From Centrapalus pauciflorus (lineage: Eukaryota; Streptophyta; Magnoliopsida; Asterales; Asteraceae): a stretch of 64,000 nt of DNA. Shown here piece by piece: positions 36,962 through 62,414 of this stretch. The stretch spans positions 896,432-960,431 of the forward strand of contig JAANYP010004771.1 in the NCBI GenBank assembly GCA_020465985.1, given 5' to 3'. A program made the translations under genes and the position numbers. The notes under the pieces were generated by a model. The model was not told where the DNA came from, made no database searches, and saw nothing but the letters and a program-made list of their open reading frames with translations. Position 1 is the first letter of the stretch, and every line of letters starts with the position of its first letter.

Positions 36962-39196
36962 TATTACATAATAGGAAGGTTGAATGTAATAACATGAACA
37001 ATACCAAATTTTCAAAGATTAATTATTATCACTTGAATTGAAGAATTACAATGTACTAATGAAAGATTAATAAATTAAAACCTATTTTAGACACGTTTTT
37101 TGAAGGACAAATGGTGACTTTATCGATACGTAAGTTCACTTTCATACATACTTATGTTGTCAAACTGTTATTGGTTGAGTATGAAATGTCACGAGATGAT
37201 AATTTGTCCATAAAACTTCCGGATATTCTACGAAAAATAAGAAAAGTAATGATACTTCATGATTTGAATCAATCTTTTTTTTTTTTTTTTGTTGATATGT
37301 ATATTTTAGCTGAATATGATGTCTAAGCTTAACTTGTATTATTTGAATGTATTTTGCTTAATTTTGTTGGAAACATTTCAATTAACCTTAGTATATTGAT
37401 ATTTGTGAGCATTTATGTATGTTTGATGACTTTCATAATCTGACTTGTTATATCAATATGTCCCCTTGATCTTCAACATCAACATAATATTTTATTCTTC
37501 TACTTCATAGTCATTCATAGAATGTTATCTTAATAAATTAAGTCAGAATTGGATGTGAGTTCATCAACATCTTCTGATAGTAAACATTTATATTTGCTGA
37601 TGAACTCCAATGCCAAAAGATGAATTGAAGATCTACCTGTTTGTTTGGTGATTTGAAGGTAAAAAATGAGTTCTGACTTAAAAATACAATTTAATTGATT
37701 AGTTTAAACAAAATATATAAAAATTGTTACTAGAATTTTAAACTCGTCTACAATTACGAGTTTTCTCTCCTGTCATTCTTTAAAACCCATCTAAAAAAAG
37801 CAAGGCCAAATGGCCCAAGTTCCACCCAAACCGCCTTACAAGTTCCAATGCCCACACCATTTCTTTTTTTTTTTTTTTGCAAAGTTCATTTACTTCCCCA
37901 CACCACTTTTTTGTTTCATCTTCTCCCAACCCATTTTGGTTTCGTGGAACTTCTCTAATCTCTACTTACTTTCTCAAATTGAGCACCCTTTAAATATCAT
38001 TGCCACAACCATCGCATCACCACTGTGCTGCCCTTTCCATTGTCATTGTTTGCCGCTCAACACCGCCGCCCTTCATACACTTTCTTCTTCTATTAGGCGA
38101 TGAGGAGTGACATTGACATTTCTTCGACATTGCCAATGTCGATTGGCAAACACCGCTCCTCTCCTTTGGCATGGTATGACATTCGGCATGCCAATGTTGA
38201 GTCTCTCTCTTCCTCTTTTCTTGTGAGTATCTCTATTCCTTTTTAAAAAATGATGACATAAGTGACAACCGAAAAATGGACAAATTACCAAAAATTGGAC
38301 TGGATGGTAGCTATTTCAGAGTCCAGTCTTAAGTTATGTACATCTCTAATTTTCATAATATCAATATAATTTATTTGCGTCGAGGCTTAGACTAGTTGTA
38401 TAGTTTTTCCAAGTTAATAAATATTTATTCGAAACAAATAAAAAATATATAATTGCCTGATGAAAACAAAATAAAATATAACTACCAAATAAAAAAAAAG
38501 ATATAACTACTAAATAAAAATGAAAGAAAGAAATTTAATTATCAAATGAAAGAAAAACACAAACACATAATTGGAAACAAAAATAAAAATACTTGTGTTG
38601 TTTGCCTTTATCCTTTATAAAAGTTTAAAGTTTAAAACATCAATGATTTGCATCACCGGTTTTGTTATTATCTTACCGGTTATAGGCCGGTTTGTTTTTA
38701 CTAGTTTATAGTATACAACAGAATGGATTCATCACCAGTTCTTGAGTTTACCAAGGCAACCTGTCAGTCCGGTTTGAATATCAGGCGTCAATAATACTTT
38801 TGTATGTGGGTTACCATTAGGATTTAGGGATGTTATTGGTTTTGTACCGGTATTGAACCGGGCAGTACCGAAATTTTTTGAGGCATATTTTTTAGTACCG
38901 AGTACAGAACAAATTATAAATTTTGTTACCGGTTCGATACTGGTATTGGTATCAGTGCCGATATTTTTGGTATCGGAAAAACCGATTTTTTTAATTTCTA
39001 GCACAAAGCTAATATAAAAAATAATATGAAAATCCAATATACAAATTTAATATCAAAGAAAATAAATGAAGTTAAAATGAAAACAAAAAAATAAAATTAA
39101 TATCAAAACCAACAATGAATGTTACCATCAAAACCAATAAGCAAAATTAATAATAAAACCAATAAACAAAGTTAACCAATCGTAGATATATACATA
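36962..39196. other. Intergenic DNA with accgg-rich repeat
   Basis: No gene is supported. The plus frame at 37810-38103 is low-complexity (a run of F codons) and rejected. From about 38650 to 38985 there are repeated ccggt / taccggta motifs (caccggt, taccggt, ggtaccg) resembling the patch at 40-110; similar words reappear around 39700-39800, so copy B at 39197 may have inserted into this repeat. Confidence 0.4.
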
Positions 39197-39614
39197 TAGA
39201 TTTGGGTTCAAATGAGTACCACTAGTTTTGCGGAGTACCGGAGGTACCTCACTTAAAATCATTTTTTTTGAATTTTTTTTTCATAATCATGTTTAAATTA
39301 ATAATACAAGACTACTTGCAAAAAAATCACACATAAACACACACTAGAACCATGTGAAACGTGTGTGTTCACATGAACTGTACTGTTGTGAATGTGTGTT
39401 CACAACTAAGTACGTTCACATGACTTTTAAGATGCTAGAAAGTATGAATGTATATAATTTTTTTACGAATAGCCTTATATTATTTTTATCTGAATTAATA
39501 TGAAAAAAATAAAAAAAACTTTTTTCGGAGCAAGTTCACATCTGAAACCCGTGTGTTCATATGTACTCACGGTACTCTGCATTTTTTAGGTACTACACGA
39601 ACCATATTCTATAT
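39197..39614. mobile_element. TA-site inverted-repeat element, copy B
   Basis: It begins atagatttgggttcaaatga followed by gtaccac, and ends ggtactacacgaaccatatt followed by ctat. Both ends match copy C at 60607 (atagatttaggttcaagtga; cgaaccatattctat). It is about 418 bp and internally rich in cacatgtga/tcacatg motifs. Flanks are short AT runs (gatatatacat, atatcaa) rather than long (TA)n arrays. It is non-coding. Confidence 0.68.
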
Positions 39615-40155
39615 CAATTCAAGTTCAACATATTTTAAAATGTCAACGTATGTGTATATCTATAAACTAGTTTATGAAACAATGTTGATACGTGGATAGT
39701 TTTTAATACCAAATTTTATTAGAGATAATATTAATACCAAATACCAAGATGATAATAGAATTTTGATATAGTACGATAACGATCTTGATATGGTATGGTT
39801 TAATTTCAGAAATAGTGCTACTTCATGCACCATACTTTATAACAATTAATCTTTAGGTGAATTAACCTACATCACTTTCAATGGAAAAAGGAACCGTACA
39901 TTCAATTATAAACAACAATTTGATTAAATTATAGGTTAACATTATAAAGTGTGTGCATGAGAAATTAATATACGGTGCAAAAAGAATTTGCCTTCCCTAG
40001 AGGGTAAAAAATCCAACCTAGTTACCACTTACCACAGCCCATGGGAAAGGGCCATGGACCATAGTATTCCTACTGTTTAAGTTATATAGCCAACAGTGAC
40101 TGTCACCACTGAAATAACCGACGACTACCCCTGAGACGCTTGACCGGGAGCGGAC

Positions 40156-48916
<8,761 letters not shown>

Positions 48917-51208
48917 AAGTTTGATGGTAACCTTTTCTTTCGTGTTTCCAATCTTGAGAGAGTATGCTGTTTAAAAGAGTTATATGTGTAAATTATGCGC
49001 ACTTGTCAGTGTCATTCTCTTCTCCGCATCTTGGGAGAGGATGCTGTTTAAAAACATGTCATGTTAATTATGTTCACCTGTCATCATCAATCATCAATAA
49101 TGCATTTTGACAACATTTTAGTTCAATCTTTTGCAATTTCTTTGCGGCTCTTATACTCCTTTTTAGCTATTTGTGGACAATGTGTTGTTCAACTCCTTAT
49201 ATTCATCTACCATAGATTATTACAAACCACTGTCATTAAGGTCACCTCGTAAAGCCTTCATCTTAATCCCATTTGACTGGTGGCAACACATGTTGACTCG
49301 CCCGCCCCTCAATTTTCTTCCACGTGGCATGGCTAGTGGCCGGCTTAAATTGGGGGTGGGTGATGAAGTTACCTTGGCATCCTGCTTATTTAGACCAAAA
49401 AGTGAGGCAAGCTTCTACCGACTTTTTTTTTTCCTACGTATCCAGTTCATGTGCTATCTTCAACTTTCTGGGTAGTTCGGGTATCATTCGAAAGCGTATT
49501 GCTTGTTATTATTGGATATAGTTAGGTGTTATGTTCACCGACTTATTCACTTGCCATGGTCTGGGCCAACTGATCCTTTTGATTCAAGGAATACTATAAT
49601 CATGATCTCTGAGAAGCGGGGTTTAGTGCTTGATATCATAATTTCTGCTTTCTCTTTGATATTGGCTCCATGCCTCCATTGTGATTCCAAAATGAGGAAC
49701 CTCATCAATTTTTGACGAGTTATCTTCTATCCCTGTGTGTGCCAATTCATGAGCATTCGACACACGGATCCAGAAATTTTTGTTATGGGTGTCACCTTTT
49801 TAGAGCAAGTTCAATACTTACATTTTTGAAATATAAACTAAGATGGATCGGGTCATCGAAATGGATTGCCACATAAAACTAACAAATAACAAATTTTTTC
49901 TAATTAAAAAAGTACATAGTACAAACCGTTAAAACTTTCATTTCAGAAATTTGGCTTTTTTTATGTTTTTTATGATTAAAATTTAAATATTTCAATAAAT
50001 TTGAGTAATAAAAACAACAATATAAATTAAATATGTATATTATAATTCCATAATTTTTTTATAGGTGTCACTAAAAAAAAATCCTAGGTGTCACTCGAGT
50101 TTTTGATACATACGTGACTCAGTATTTTGAAAATTTATCGGCGTCGAGTGACACCCGTGTATATAAACTAGGTCCGACCAAGTCGACACTACCGATTAGA
50201 TACCGGTTTGTAAACGGTCCACTCCACACTTTATTAATTGATTCATACAAATGATTGTTTCTAGTCTTTTTGAGCATTCTACTTTAAGCATATCAAACTT
50301 CTTTCACACCTATTCATTATAATGAGTATAGTAAGGAAAAAGATTCAATAGTTTTATAAATAACGTCCATTGTATAAACAACAGGCTTATTTGTAAAATT
50401 AAGATGTTTGTGACTTCTATTCATTGTAAAATATAAATGATGTTTTGGATCTTGTAAATTTAAGAATCAACAATTCATTTAAGATTTCTTTTTTAAATAT
50501 CGATGATACTAGATTATCCTTTTTTTTTAAATTATACCTATCGATTTGGTTGATTTAAGTTCAAACAGCTTTGCATATACAAATTGATATTGGATCGAGT
50601 AAAGAACACAAACAATTGGAGATGGGGCATCTACAATGATAATATAACATGTATAAATTACAAATTACGGGTGTAATTGAGCCGAACCAACTCACGAGCT
50701 ATCCGAGATTGACAAAAATTGACTTGATTTAACGAAGCCAAACTTGAGATCGACTTCTCTCGAGTCGAGCTTGAGTATTGAAATACTCGGCTTGTGAGTC
50801 TCACTAGCCTAATGGGGCTTCCATTCTCCCCTCTTTTTTAATCCCTGGCGATCAATAATACGAGCATTGGTTCTCATCTTTATTGTAGTTTTGTTGACTA
50901 TTCGAATGAAAAAACAATTTAGTAGAAAATGGAAGGGTCAGAAAATGAGAAAAACGGGGTTTTTTTTTAACCTATCCAACGATTTACGGGTTTTCACCTT
51001 ACTCGGGTGGTTAAAAAACAAGCAAGAAAGTGGGATAAAAGAAACCGGGACCTTGGGTTGGGTGTTGAATCCTAAAAAAGGGGCTTTCCGGTTGACGTCC
51101 ACCGGTCATCATCACAAAACTGCATACTCTGTCATATAAATTTATGTCTGCTTACTACGCAGATATAAATTTTGATTTTTTTACAGCACATTATCATATC
51201 AGCTCATT
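48917..51208. other. Intergenic DNA between uricase and the glycosyltransferase
   Basis: No gene is supported. Bases 50668-50820 contain gggtgtaattgagccgaacc and several gagcttgag/ctcgagtcgagc motifs, a decayed relative of the hAT element at 20022. Around 51035-51062 gggaccttgggttgggtgtt resembles the LINE tail at 57870 (gggaccttagttgggtgtct). A TATA-like box (catataaattta, about 51133) precedes the downstream gene. Confidence 0.4.
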
Positions 51209-52648
51209 ATGAATTCCAATAACCCACCAATTTCTATATTCAAACCCTCCTGTTTCTTTTCACTTTTACTCATCTTCATTGCTATTTCTATCTCATTCTT
51301 CATCCCCCAAACTAATTACTTCAACATCCAATGCCTAAAATCCACCATCTCTCCACTATCTTCGCATATTTTCAGAATTCTAGGGCTTAATCGCCCAATT
51401 TTAAACCCTAATCTATCTGCACACTCAGTTCCTAATCACTGTGTGCTATGGATGGCGCCTTTTCTTTCTGGTGGCGGCTATTGTTCTGAAGCTTGGTCTT
51501 ATGTATTAGCTCTTAATCAGTACAATAAAAACCTTAACTTTAAATTAAGTATTGGGCAACACGGGGATAGCTACAATTTTGATTTTTGGATGGGTTTGCC
51601 TTTAGAGACGAGATCGTTATCTTATGAGCTCCATCAAAGTCAATGTAGATTGGAGGAGTCGATTGTAATTTGTCACAGTGAGCCCGGTGCTTGGACTCCT
51701 CCCTTGTTTCAAACAACACCTTGCCCACCACCAAATAGCAGGTTTACTATTGGCCGAACAATGTTTGAGACGGACAGGGTGAGTCCCGAGCATGTAAAGC
51801 GGTGTAACGCCATGGATATGGTGTGGGTTCCTACTGAATTTCATCTAGCTTCTTTTGTAAAAAGTGGGGTTGATCCATCCAAACTTGTGAAAGTTGTACA
51901 GGCGATAGATACAGAGTTCTTTGATCCAATTAAGTACAGCCCGCTGAATCTTTTGTCTTTAGGGAATTTGGTACTTGGTTCCAGTCCTTCGAGATCAGAT
52001 TCTAGAACCCCTTATGTGTTCTTGAGTGTGTTTAAGTGGGAGTATAGAAAAGGTTGGGATGTGTTGTTACAATCTTACCTTAAAGAATTCAGTTCTTCTG
52101 ATGATGTTGATTTGTATTTGTTAACAAATCCTTACCATTCTGATAGAGATTTTGGGAACAAGATTGTGGAATTTGTGGAGGATTCGAGTTTGGAAAAACC
52201 CAAAAATGGCTGGGCGCCAGTTCATGTGATTGATTCTCACATAGCTCAAGTTGATTTTCCATCACTTTATAAAGCAGCTAATGCTTTTATCTTGCCGTCT
52301 AGAGGGGAAGGATGGGGTCGACCTATTGTTGAAGCGATGGCTATGGCTCTGCCAGTGATTGCTACAAACTGGTCCGGACCAACAGAGTATTTGAGTGAGG
52401 AGAACAGCTACCCCCTGCCTTTTGATAGAATGAGTGAAGTTATTGATGGGCCATTTAAAGGGCATTTTTGGGCAGAGCCTTCTGTTGATAAGCTGAGGTT
52501 TCTGATGAGGCATGTGATGAGCAATCCGGAAGAAGCTAAGCATAAAGGTGAGAAAGCCAGGCAGGATATGATCGATAAATTCTCTCCTGAGATCGTTGCC
52601 AACATAGTTTCTGATCAGATACAGCAGATTTTTGACAGAATGGCTTAA
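51209..52648 (+). CDS. GT4-family glycosyltransferase, type II membrane protein
   Basis: A single uninterrupted 479-aa reading frame. An N-terminal hydrophobic stretch (about 15-33, FFSLLLIFIAISISFFIP) predicts a signal anchor, so the enzyme probably sits in the Golgi or ER with a lumenal catalytic domain. The C-terminal half carries the retaining GT-B signature: PSRGEGWGRPIVEAMAMALP, with the E-x7-E pair at Glu367 and Glu375, then VIATNWSGPTEYL. An earlier YVFLSVFKWEYRKGWDVLL segment fits the start of the nucleotide-sugar-binding domain. It resembles the conserved plant family that I recall as At3g10630. Donor and acceptor are unknown. The start is the first Met after an in-frame stop-rich leader. 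It converges with the next gene, with 236 bp between stops. Confidence 0.88.
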   Translation: MNSNNPPISIFKPSCFFSLLLIFIAISISFFIPQTNYFNIQCLKSTISPLSSHIFRILGLNRPILNPNLSAHSVPNHCVLWMAPFLSGGGYCSEAWSYVLALNQYNKNLNFKLSIGQHGDSYNFDFWMGLPLETRSLSYELHQSQCRLEESIVICHSEPGAWTPPLFQTTPCPPPNSRFTIGRTMFETDRVSPEHVKRCNAMDMVWVPTEFHLASFVKSGVDPSKLVKVVQAIDTEFFDPIKYSPLNLLSLGNLVLGSSPSRSDSRTPYVFLSVFKWEYRKGWDVLLQSYLKEFSSSDDVDLYLLTNPYHSDRDFGNKIVEFVEDSSLEKPKNGWAPVHVIDSHIAQVDFPSLYKAANAFILPSRGEGWGRPIVEAMAMALPVIATNWSGPTEYLSEENSYPLPFDRMSEVIDGPFKGHFWAEPSVDKLRFLMRHVMSNPEEAKHKGEKARQDMIDKFSPEIVANIVSDQIQQIFDRMA

Positions 52649-52884
52649 AATCTTGGAATTTTGTGTGTTCTCATCATTGTAAGTATATCCATAATCTGAT
52701 TTGAGTTATGCGCTTGAATTTTGCTTTGCTAAAGGTAATATAAGCCCCTTTTCTATTGTCTCTCATGGGTTGCATGTAATTAGAGACTTTAAGGTGCAAA
52801 AGGCAACAGAAATTGGCTCACAACTAGAACATAACCTTCTGCTGAAATCAAACTATAATTACATTGTTTGGAAGACGGTACAAG

Positions 52885-53880
52885 TTATTTGTTAGCTTGA
52901 AGCCAATCAAGAATACCCTTCTCTGTTTCGGTAAGTTCTTTCTTCTGTCTCAACGTGCCTTCTTCAAACGCAAAATAATCCTTGTAATTGCGCTTGTAAT
53001 AGCTGTCTAATCTCTGGAACAGAATCAATGCAAACATATTAATTATCATGAACATAGTGATTGAAATTTAGTATAGAAAAATCTATGTACTATAAGCACA
53101 CAAAATGAAAAAAAAAATCTAGCATAAACCTAAACCCTTAAAAGATTCATCAATTGTCTAACCTACATGTTTAAATTACAATTTTAAGTTACAAACTTAC
53201 AATAACCACTAACATTATCATGGTCAAATCAATTCTTTTATCTCTATCTATAAGAATCATCTACAAAAATGGTACCTGAGTATAGTTATTAACAGCGTTC
53301 TATTTGAAGTTTAATGGCTTTGAACACATAAATACATACATACATACATTTATCTTTATAACCACTTCTTATTAAATAACTTAACATCCAAATGAACACA
53401 ATTAATAATTAAGTTTGAATTGAATGTAAAAAACAACACCATTGTTTACCTCCTTATCATTCTTGGTCTTGTTGTCCTCAGATTTCTTGAGGTACTCTGA
53501 GCAAAAGGCATAATATAACAAATGTTAATTTAAGTTATTGAAGCAACACATTCTTTCAGACATAAAATTTGGAGTTTGGACAATATATAACAGAAATTGC
53601 TGTGTGTGTGTGTGTGTGTGTGTGTGATATCAGATTGAATTCAGGAAGCCTAGAAAGGAGAGATACTTTGAAGGAGTTCAGTCTTGGAGTCATTAACTTG
53701 AGTAGCAGCAGCAACAGTTGAAAGTAGGAGTGCTCTTCTTCCTTCTCCTCCTGCATTATTTTCTGTAACCCTACTTCTTGCTTTTGTTCTTCTGAATCTT
53801 AAACCTCTGCCATTTTCTTCACTGTTTTCAGCTGCTTGAATGGATGAAATTAATGTAGAAATGTAAGCTCTTATTGCCAT
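52885..53880 (-). CDS. Small chloroplast protein, PsaN-like family (At1g49975 type)
   Basis: Exons 53880-53667, 53496-53450 and 53013-52885 join in frame to 129 aa. The N-terminus (MAIRAYISTLISSIQ, then Ser/Arg-rich) looks like a plastid transit peptide. GEGRRALLLSTVAAATQVND resembles the hydrophobic tail of a thylakoid-targeting bipartite signal with paired Arg. The mature part is short and charged: LLQKYLKKSEDNKTKNDKE, SYYKRNYKDYFAFEEG, and the end EKGILDWLQANK. From memory this matches a conserved plant family annotated as photosystem I subunit N-like (At1g49975); it lacks the Cys-rich part of true PsaN. Function is not established. A minus-strand TATA (attatatacat, about 53960) lies about 75 bp upstream. 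Intron 1 has a (GT)n tract. Confidence 0.8.
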
Positions 53881-54924
53881 TTACAACCTATTCATTCAGT
53901 TCCTTCACCTTATCCTCCTCTCACTCAAAATTTATTTTCCTTTCTTTTCTTTATGTATATAATCAGTATCCTCTCTCTCCTTTTTCTTGGCCACTAGTTC
54001 TATTTATTATGGATATGATGATGTTGACTAGGAATTTTGGCTGCTTGTGACTTGAACCCCATAAGTCCTTCTACGGAGGTGCTAAATGAGATGTTTTGGC
54101 CTCTTGGTGTGCATATAAGTTGTTAAATCGGATTCCTTTAAATTTTTTTGAACGACAAACATACATTTTATCTATTTATCCTACGCTACACATCGTCTCG
54201 TTAATTGAACTTTCAACTACTTGTTTTGGAAGCAACTTGGATGCAATTAGCCCCAAGATTGTTTGGTAAATAGGAAGTTTTGATGCGATGTTTCGTGAAA
54301 TCTGTGACGAATTTTCCAATAACATGATCAAAGTAGAGCAAATAGTGAGTTCAGAGAATTGATAAATACATAACTCAACTAAGATGGAACGTGTAAAGAA
54401 TGTTTGTACTTGTAACCAACAGATTTAATGGTACGGTGGAATGTAATGGAATAGAATTATAAGTTTTTTTAATGTTAGTTATAATAAATAGAACATAAAA
54501 AACGATAGAAAAATTATTAAATATTCATTTTCTTTTCATTGTTTTGATTATCTCTATGTTGAGAAGGGAATGTGAAAAATGAAATTTATAATACACTCAA
54601 TTCTCTACCATCTCTCACTGAAAATCATTACTCTCGTCATGTGACAAAAATAAATATATGTAATCTCTTGTAATTTCATTTCATTCTATCATTATCAAAC
54701 GACCGTAAACGATTATAATATGTAATTTTTCCCAAGATATAAGTATGTATATATTAATTAAATAACACACGTAAAAATTTAAAGCCTTTAGTATGTAGCG
54801 GTATATTACTATTATGTAGAGTCAACACACGATTTGTATCAATTTTCTTCTGCTTTCGCTTACTTAACAATTAATTTGAAAATCTATTGCATGAATATCA
54901 TATATATTTCCTTAATTAACATTA

Positions 54925-55205
54925 GGGTTTATTATGAAAAAAATCAACATGTTTTTTTTTTGTTTTTTTGCATTTCGTGCATCCATGTTATTTTTTTTCC
55001 ATAAAAGTCTCCAAGTTAATTTTTTTGTTTAGTGAATTTGGATAGTAAAACCCGGGCTTTCAGCTTTTAAAAACCCAGTTTACTAATTATAACTGAGCTC
55101 TAATAGTCAAAGTTCGCAAAACAAAAAAGAAATTAACTTAACATTTTTCTAGAAAAAATAATATTGAAGAACGAAACGCAAAAACCATAAAAATATTAAC
55201 ACTTT
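54925..55205. mobile_element. Foldback MITE family 1, copy 4 (right end truncated)
   Basis: It begins gggtttattatgaaaaaaat and has the central aacccgggctttcagctttt/aaaaacccagtttac turn. The right arm stops at about 55205 (ccataaaaatattaaca) before the expected ataataaaccc terminus. No target duplication can be defined. Confidence 0.6.
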
Positions 55206-55616
55206 AAGTAAACATGTTACATGTAAATGGGGTATGCACCTCACTAAGAATATTCATAAATGGTTCATAGTTTTATATTTTATGCATATTTTCAGCTATA
55301 ACTGATTTTCTCGGTTATAGCATACATACTCTAACTGCAACTCATAAGTTATGACTCTTATGTTTATCAATAACATCAATGAATCAATTGCTACTGGTAG
55401 CTCGATAGAAGTTTCTTATATATAGTTTTATAAAGATAAAATAAAGAATATTATTCTGTTATAAAAACTTATTATTCTTTTTCATTAGTTTGTTACTTTT
55501 ACAGTATAATTTGTTGTTCTTATTTTAATTTACTTTATTATTATGTGTATACAGACGACTTGTTGGAATGAACATGCATCATCGCTAAAAGTGATAATAT
55601 CAAAACATCATAACAA

Positions 55617-55910
55617 TGGGTTATTATGAAAAAATCAACATGTTTTCATATTTTTTGCGTTTTCGTTCCTCTATATTATTTAATCTAGAAAAGTCTCCAA
55701 GTTAATTTTTCTGATTTTGTGAAATTTGGTTATTAGAATCCAGTTTCAGTTTTTAAAAACCCGATTTATTAATTATAACCGAACTCTAATAGTCAAATTT
55801 CACAAAACTAAAATTCTTTTAACTTAAGGAATTTTTTGGAAAAAAATGACATTGAGGGACAAAAAAGACAAAAACCATACAAATATATTAGTTTTTTTCG
55901 TAATAAACCC
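55617..55910. mobile_element. Foldback MITE family 1, copy 5
   Basis: The element is a 294-bp imperfect palindrome, tgggttattatgaaaaaatc ... tttcgtaataaaccc, with the family centre cagtttcagtttttaaaaac. The flanking 9-bp segments TCATAACAA (55608-55616) and TAAAAACAA (55911-55919) agree at 7 of 9 positions, consistent with an older insertion. It lies 410 bp from copy 4 in the same orientation. Confidence 0.68.
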
Positions 55911-55919
55911 TAAAAACAA

Positions 55920-57180
55920 CCCTTAAATGTTCATAAAAGAATAGTCAAATAAAGCTATTGGATATCTTTAATTTAATTAGAATGAATGACATAATTAAAA
56001 ATAAATAAATAAAAATGAAGTTACGTTGAATTGACATAAGTTATTTTGAAAGATAGAAAATAGAATAACCAATTAAGAATAAAAAAAGTAAGAATAATAA
56101 TTTAAGGGATTCAAAAAGATCAAGAGGAAAATGATCTATTATTGACATAAAAAACTTCAACCAAATGTGTGTTACGCTCAGGATTTTTCATATAGTCATT
56201 ATTATAAAAAAAAAAAAAAATAAATAGAATTTAGAATAAGCTAAGAATAAAAATAAATAAAATATAATATCATAATTTATGAAAGATATAGTTTTAAATG
56301 CATAATAATATAGTTAGTATTATAAAAATAAACTAAAATTAACATCATAATCTATTTTTACTAAAGTATTAAATTAAATAAAAATAATATAATTGTTAGT
56401 TTGTTAACCACAACAAAAAAAAAAAACTCTAGAAGTTATAAAAGTATTGTCATAAAATAAAGAATTTAACAATAAAATGTTTAAAAAAATAATATTAGAT
56501 GACATACTTGATGTTAGGTGAGTCCACCCCGTAGTAATTATTACATTTTCACAACGATGTTGAGATTTCCAATTCAAGGAATATATGTTGTCTCAATCGG
56601 GATGTAACTTCAAAATAATGGTATCGATCACATGATTAGTTTGTCAAATTTAATGAAACAAAATCAGCAATCATTCATAATTTTTAGTTCATAAGGTTTA
56701 ATCTTTACAAAGTTAACCTTTTATTTTGTCATGATGATAATTTAGTACTTGTAAAATTATATACATCTACAAGTGGAATGTAAATAACCATTAATGAGAT
56801 TTATTTACAAAAAAAAAGAGGAAAACTTAAAAGGGAATATATTATAAACAAGAATATGGTATGTAATCTCTGAGTTCATTCTATCTCTCTGCCATTTTTG
56901 CCTTGGACTAGGAAACTCCAGTTAATTAGACCAAAGTAAGGCCGGCCCATTAATTTGTTTCTTTTACACCCATAACAAGCAGTCTAATTAACCCTTTGTA
57001 AATTGATAATTTAGTTCTCTAGACACAAACTCAATGGAATTTCCGGATATATAAGTTCATATAACTGGGTAATAAGTAGAAAGAATTTGAACAAATGTAC
57101 GTATTATAATATTTCGAAACACTATATAATATATATGTTGTGATCGAAAAGATGTTTGGATTGGCAACAAATCATTATAT
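55920..57180. other. AT-rich intergenic DNA
   Basis: No gene or clear element is supported. Poly(A) runs at 56205-56220 and 56410-56425 and many aataaa/ataataa motifs occur without further structure. Confidence 0.4.
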
Positions 57181-57199
57181 ATGTATCAGGTTTCCTTGT

Positions 57200-57970
57200 C
57201 TTTTTGTTTTAGACTCGCACGATCTGACTCCACTTGTTTGGCCTTTCAACATAATCCAAGATCGATCAGGAGGCAGGTAACTGAAGCTGAGGAATTTTCA
57301 AGTTTGTTGAATTTGCTTGAAAATGGATTTAGATTAGGGAAGAGGCAGACAGATGGAAATGGAGCCTAGATTCTTCAGAGACCAATGAATTTGAATATCT
57401 TGTGATGCATGGCGTATGGTGAACAAGAGTTTATGGTTGATGTTCAAGCTTGACAAAATGGGTATAGATCGATCTGAATTCTCGATCAATTCTGTTTGAT
57501 GTCCAATTTGTGATGATGATTCGGAATTTGATGAACACTTATTTGTTTCATGCTCTCTCGCTAAAGGCATATTGAGAAGCTTTTGTGATTGGTGGTCTAT
57601 TGACACAAGCCTTATATATATCGGACATTGCTTCTATGATCTGTTGTCAACTTGTCTCAGACAATGCATCTAAATGAAGCTCAATCATATCTATTGGTTA
57701 ATTTGGATGTTGCAATTCAATCTATGGTTTGATGTTTATGGAAATTTAGGAATTGAAAGAAGTGGTAGAACTGGTGATCCCTTCGAATCCTCCCAAGAAA
57801 GACTTGATTTTTGACGATGATTAAAGGTAAAATGATTTATTAATGATTTCATTAAGGTAATCAAACGGGACCTTAGTTGGGTGTCTAACCCTCAATTTGC
57901 TTGTGTTTCACTTATGTACGCAACTTCTTTCTAGCTTTTTAAAGTTCCTTTATCATTGAAAAAAAAAAGA
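57200..57970 (+). pseudogene. LINE relic: reverse-transcriptase C-terminal zinc-binding region and 3' end
   Basis: The segment is split over frames. TEAEEFSSLLNLLENGFRLG (57277-57336) and then, shifted, DRWKWSLDSS (about 57349-57378) resemble the part of plant LINE ORF2 after the reverse transcriptase. From 57500 CPICDDDSEFDEHLFVSCSL continues to FCDWWSI, the CxxC...H...C pattern of the zf-RVT domain. The element ends in a run of A (57959-57969). Frameshifts and missing 5' parts make it a dead, 5'-truncated copy. Confidence 0.7.
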
Positions 57971-61523
<3,553 letters not shown>

Positions 61524-62414
61524 ATATATATATATATAGATTGTACCAAATAATATAGTACCCATTAAATGCATCAATTAAGTTTTGTCTTTAAAAAAAA
61601 TCTATTAGATAGAAAAATAATTCCAAATCTTTTTGAAAACATACTAAAACTACATATATATAATCTAGAGATTGTTTAGAGATAATATATATAAAAATGC
61701 ATATCAATTAATTATATACGGACCATATACAACTACGTTACAATTAACTACAGGTAAAAAGAATTATATTTCAAGTTTCAACCATATATATTTATGGTAC
61801 ATGAAAGTAAAATTGTAAAATCTATTTTAGTATCTTTAACTTGTGATGATATTTAATGTTAATAACTAATTTCCTAAATTTAATTAAGTTATTTTTATGA
61901 AAAGTAGAATATTTATTTTTAAATAATAGGGATGTTTGTACAGAAAAAGAGAGACACAAAATTTTGGTTGAGATGGAAAAAAGAAAAGAAAAAAAAAAAG
62001 AGGATATGATATGATATGATGGTTGTAAATAAATAAATAAATTGTAGGTATCAATCAATTAATGGTTATTAATGTTTGCCATATTTCCCACAACACATGT
62101 GACTTGGATTGTCACCCAATTAATTTCATTCCATATAAGTGGTCTTCTTTCTTCATCACTTCATATCAAATATCATTGAGGTTGGCTGATGGCTACGTAC
62201 GTACGTGACTCATCTTTTGATTCTTTTTGCCATTTTTCTTTTTCACATATATCCTTAATTATTTTTTTTAAAATAATAATTAAAAAAAGTTCATATTTAT
62301 CCTAAAATATTCATCATGTTTAAACTTACGATCATGATCTTTATATATGTTGAATTATTATACATTTATTTCTGATTCTCGGATTCAGATTTTTATCAAC
62401 ACCTCTAATGTATT
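61524..62414. other. AT-rich intergenic DNA
   Basis: No gene is supported. The minus-strand frame at 61822-62058 is F/S-rich low-complexity sequence and resembles no family. Confidence 0.4.

Noticed and set aside
37810..38103. 97-codon plus-strand frame
   Set aside because: It begins with a poly-Phe run from poly(T) and has no family similarity or splice context.
50867..51139. 90-codon frame upstream of the glycosyltransferase
   Set aside because: It is out of frame with the gene, ends before its ATG and overlaps a LINE-tail-like stretch; no homology is recognised.
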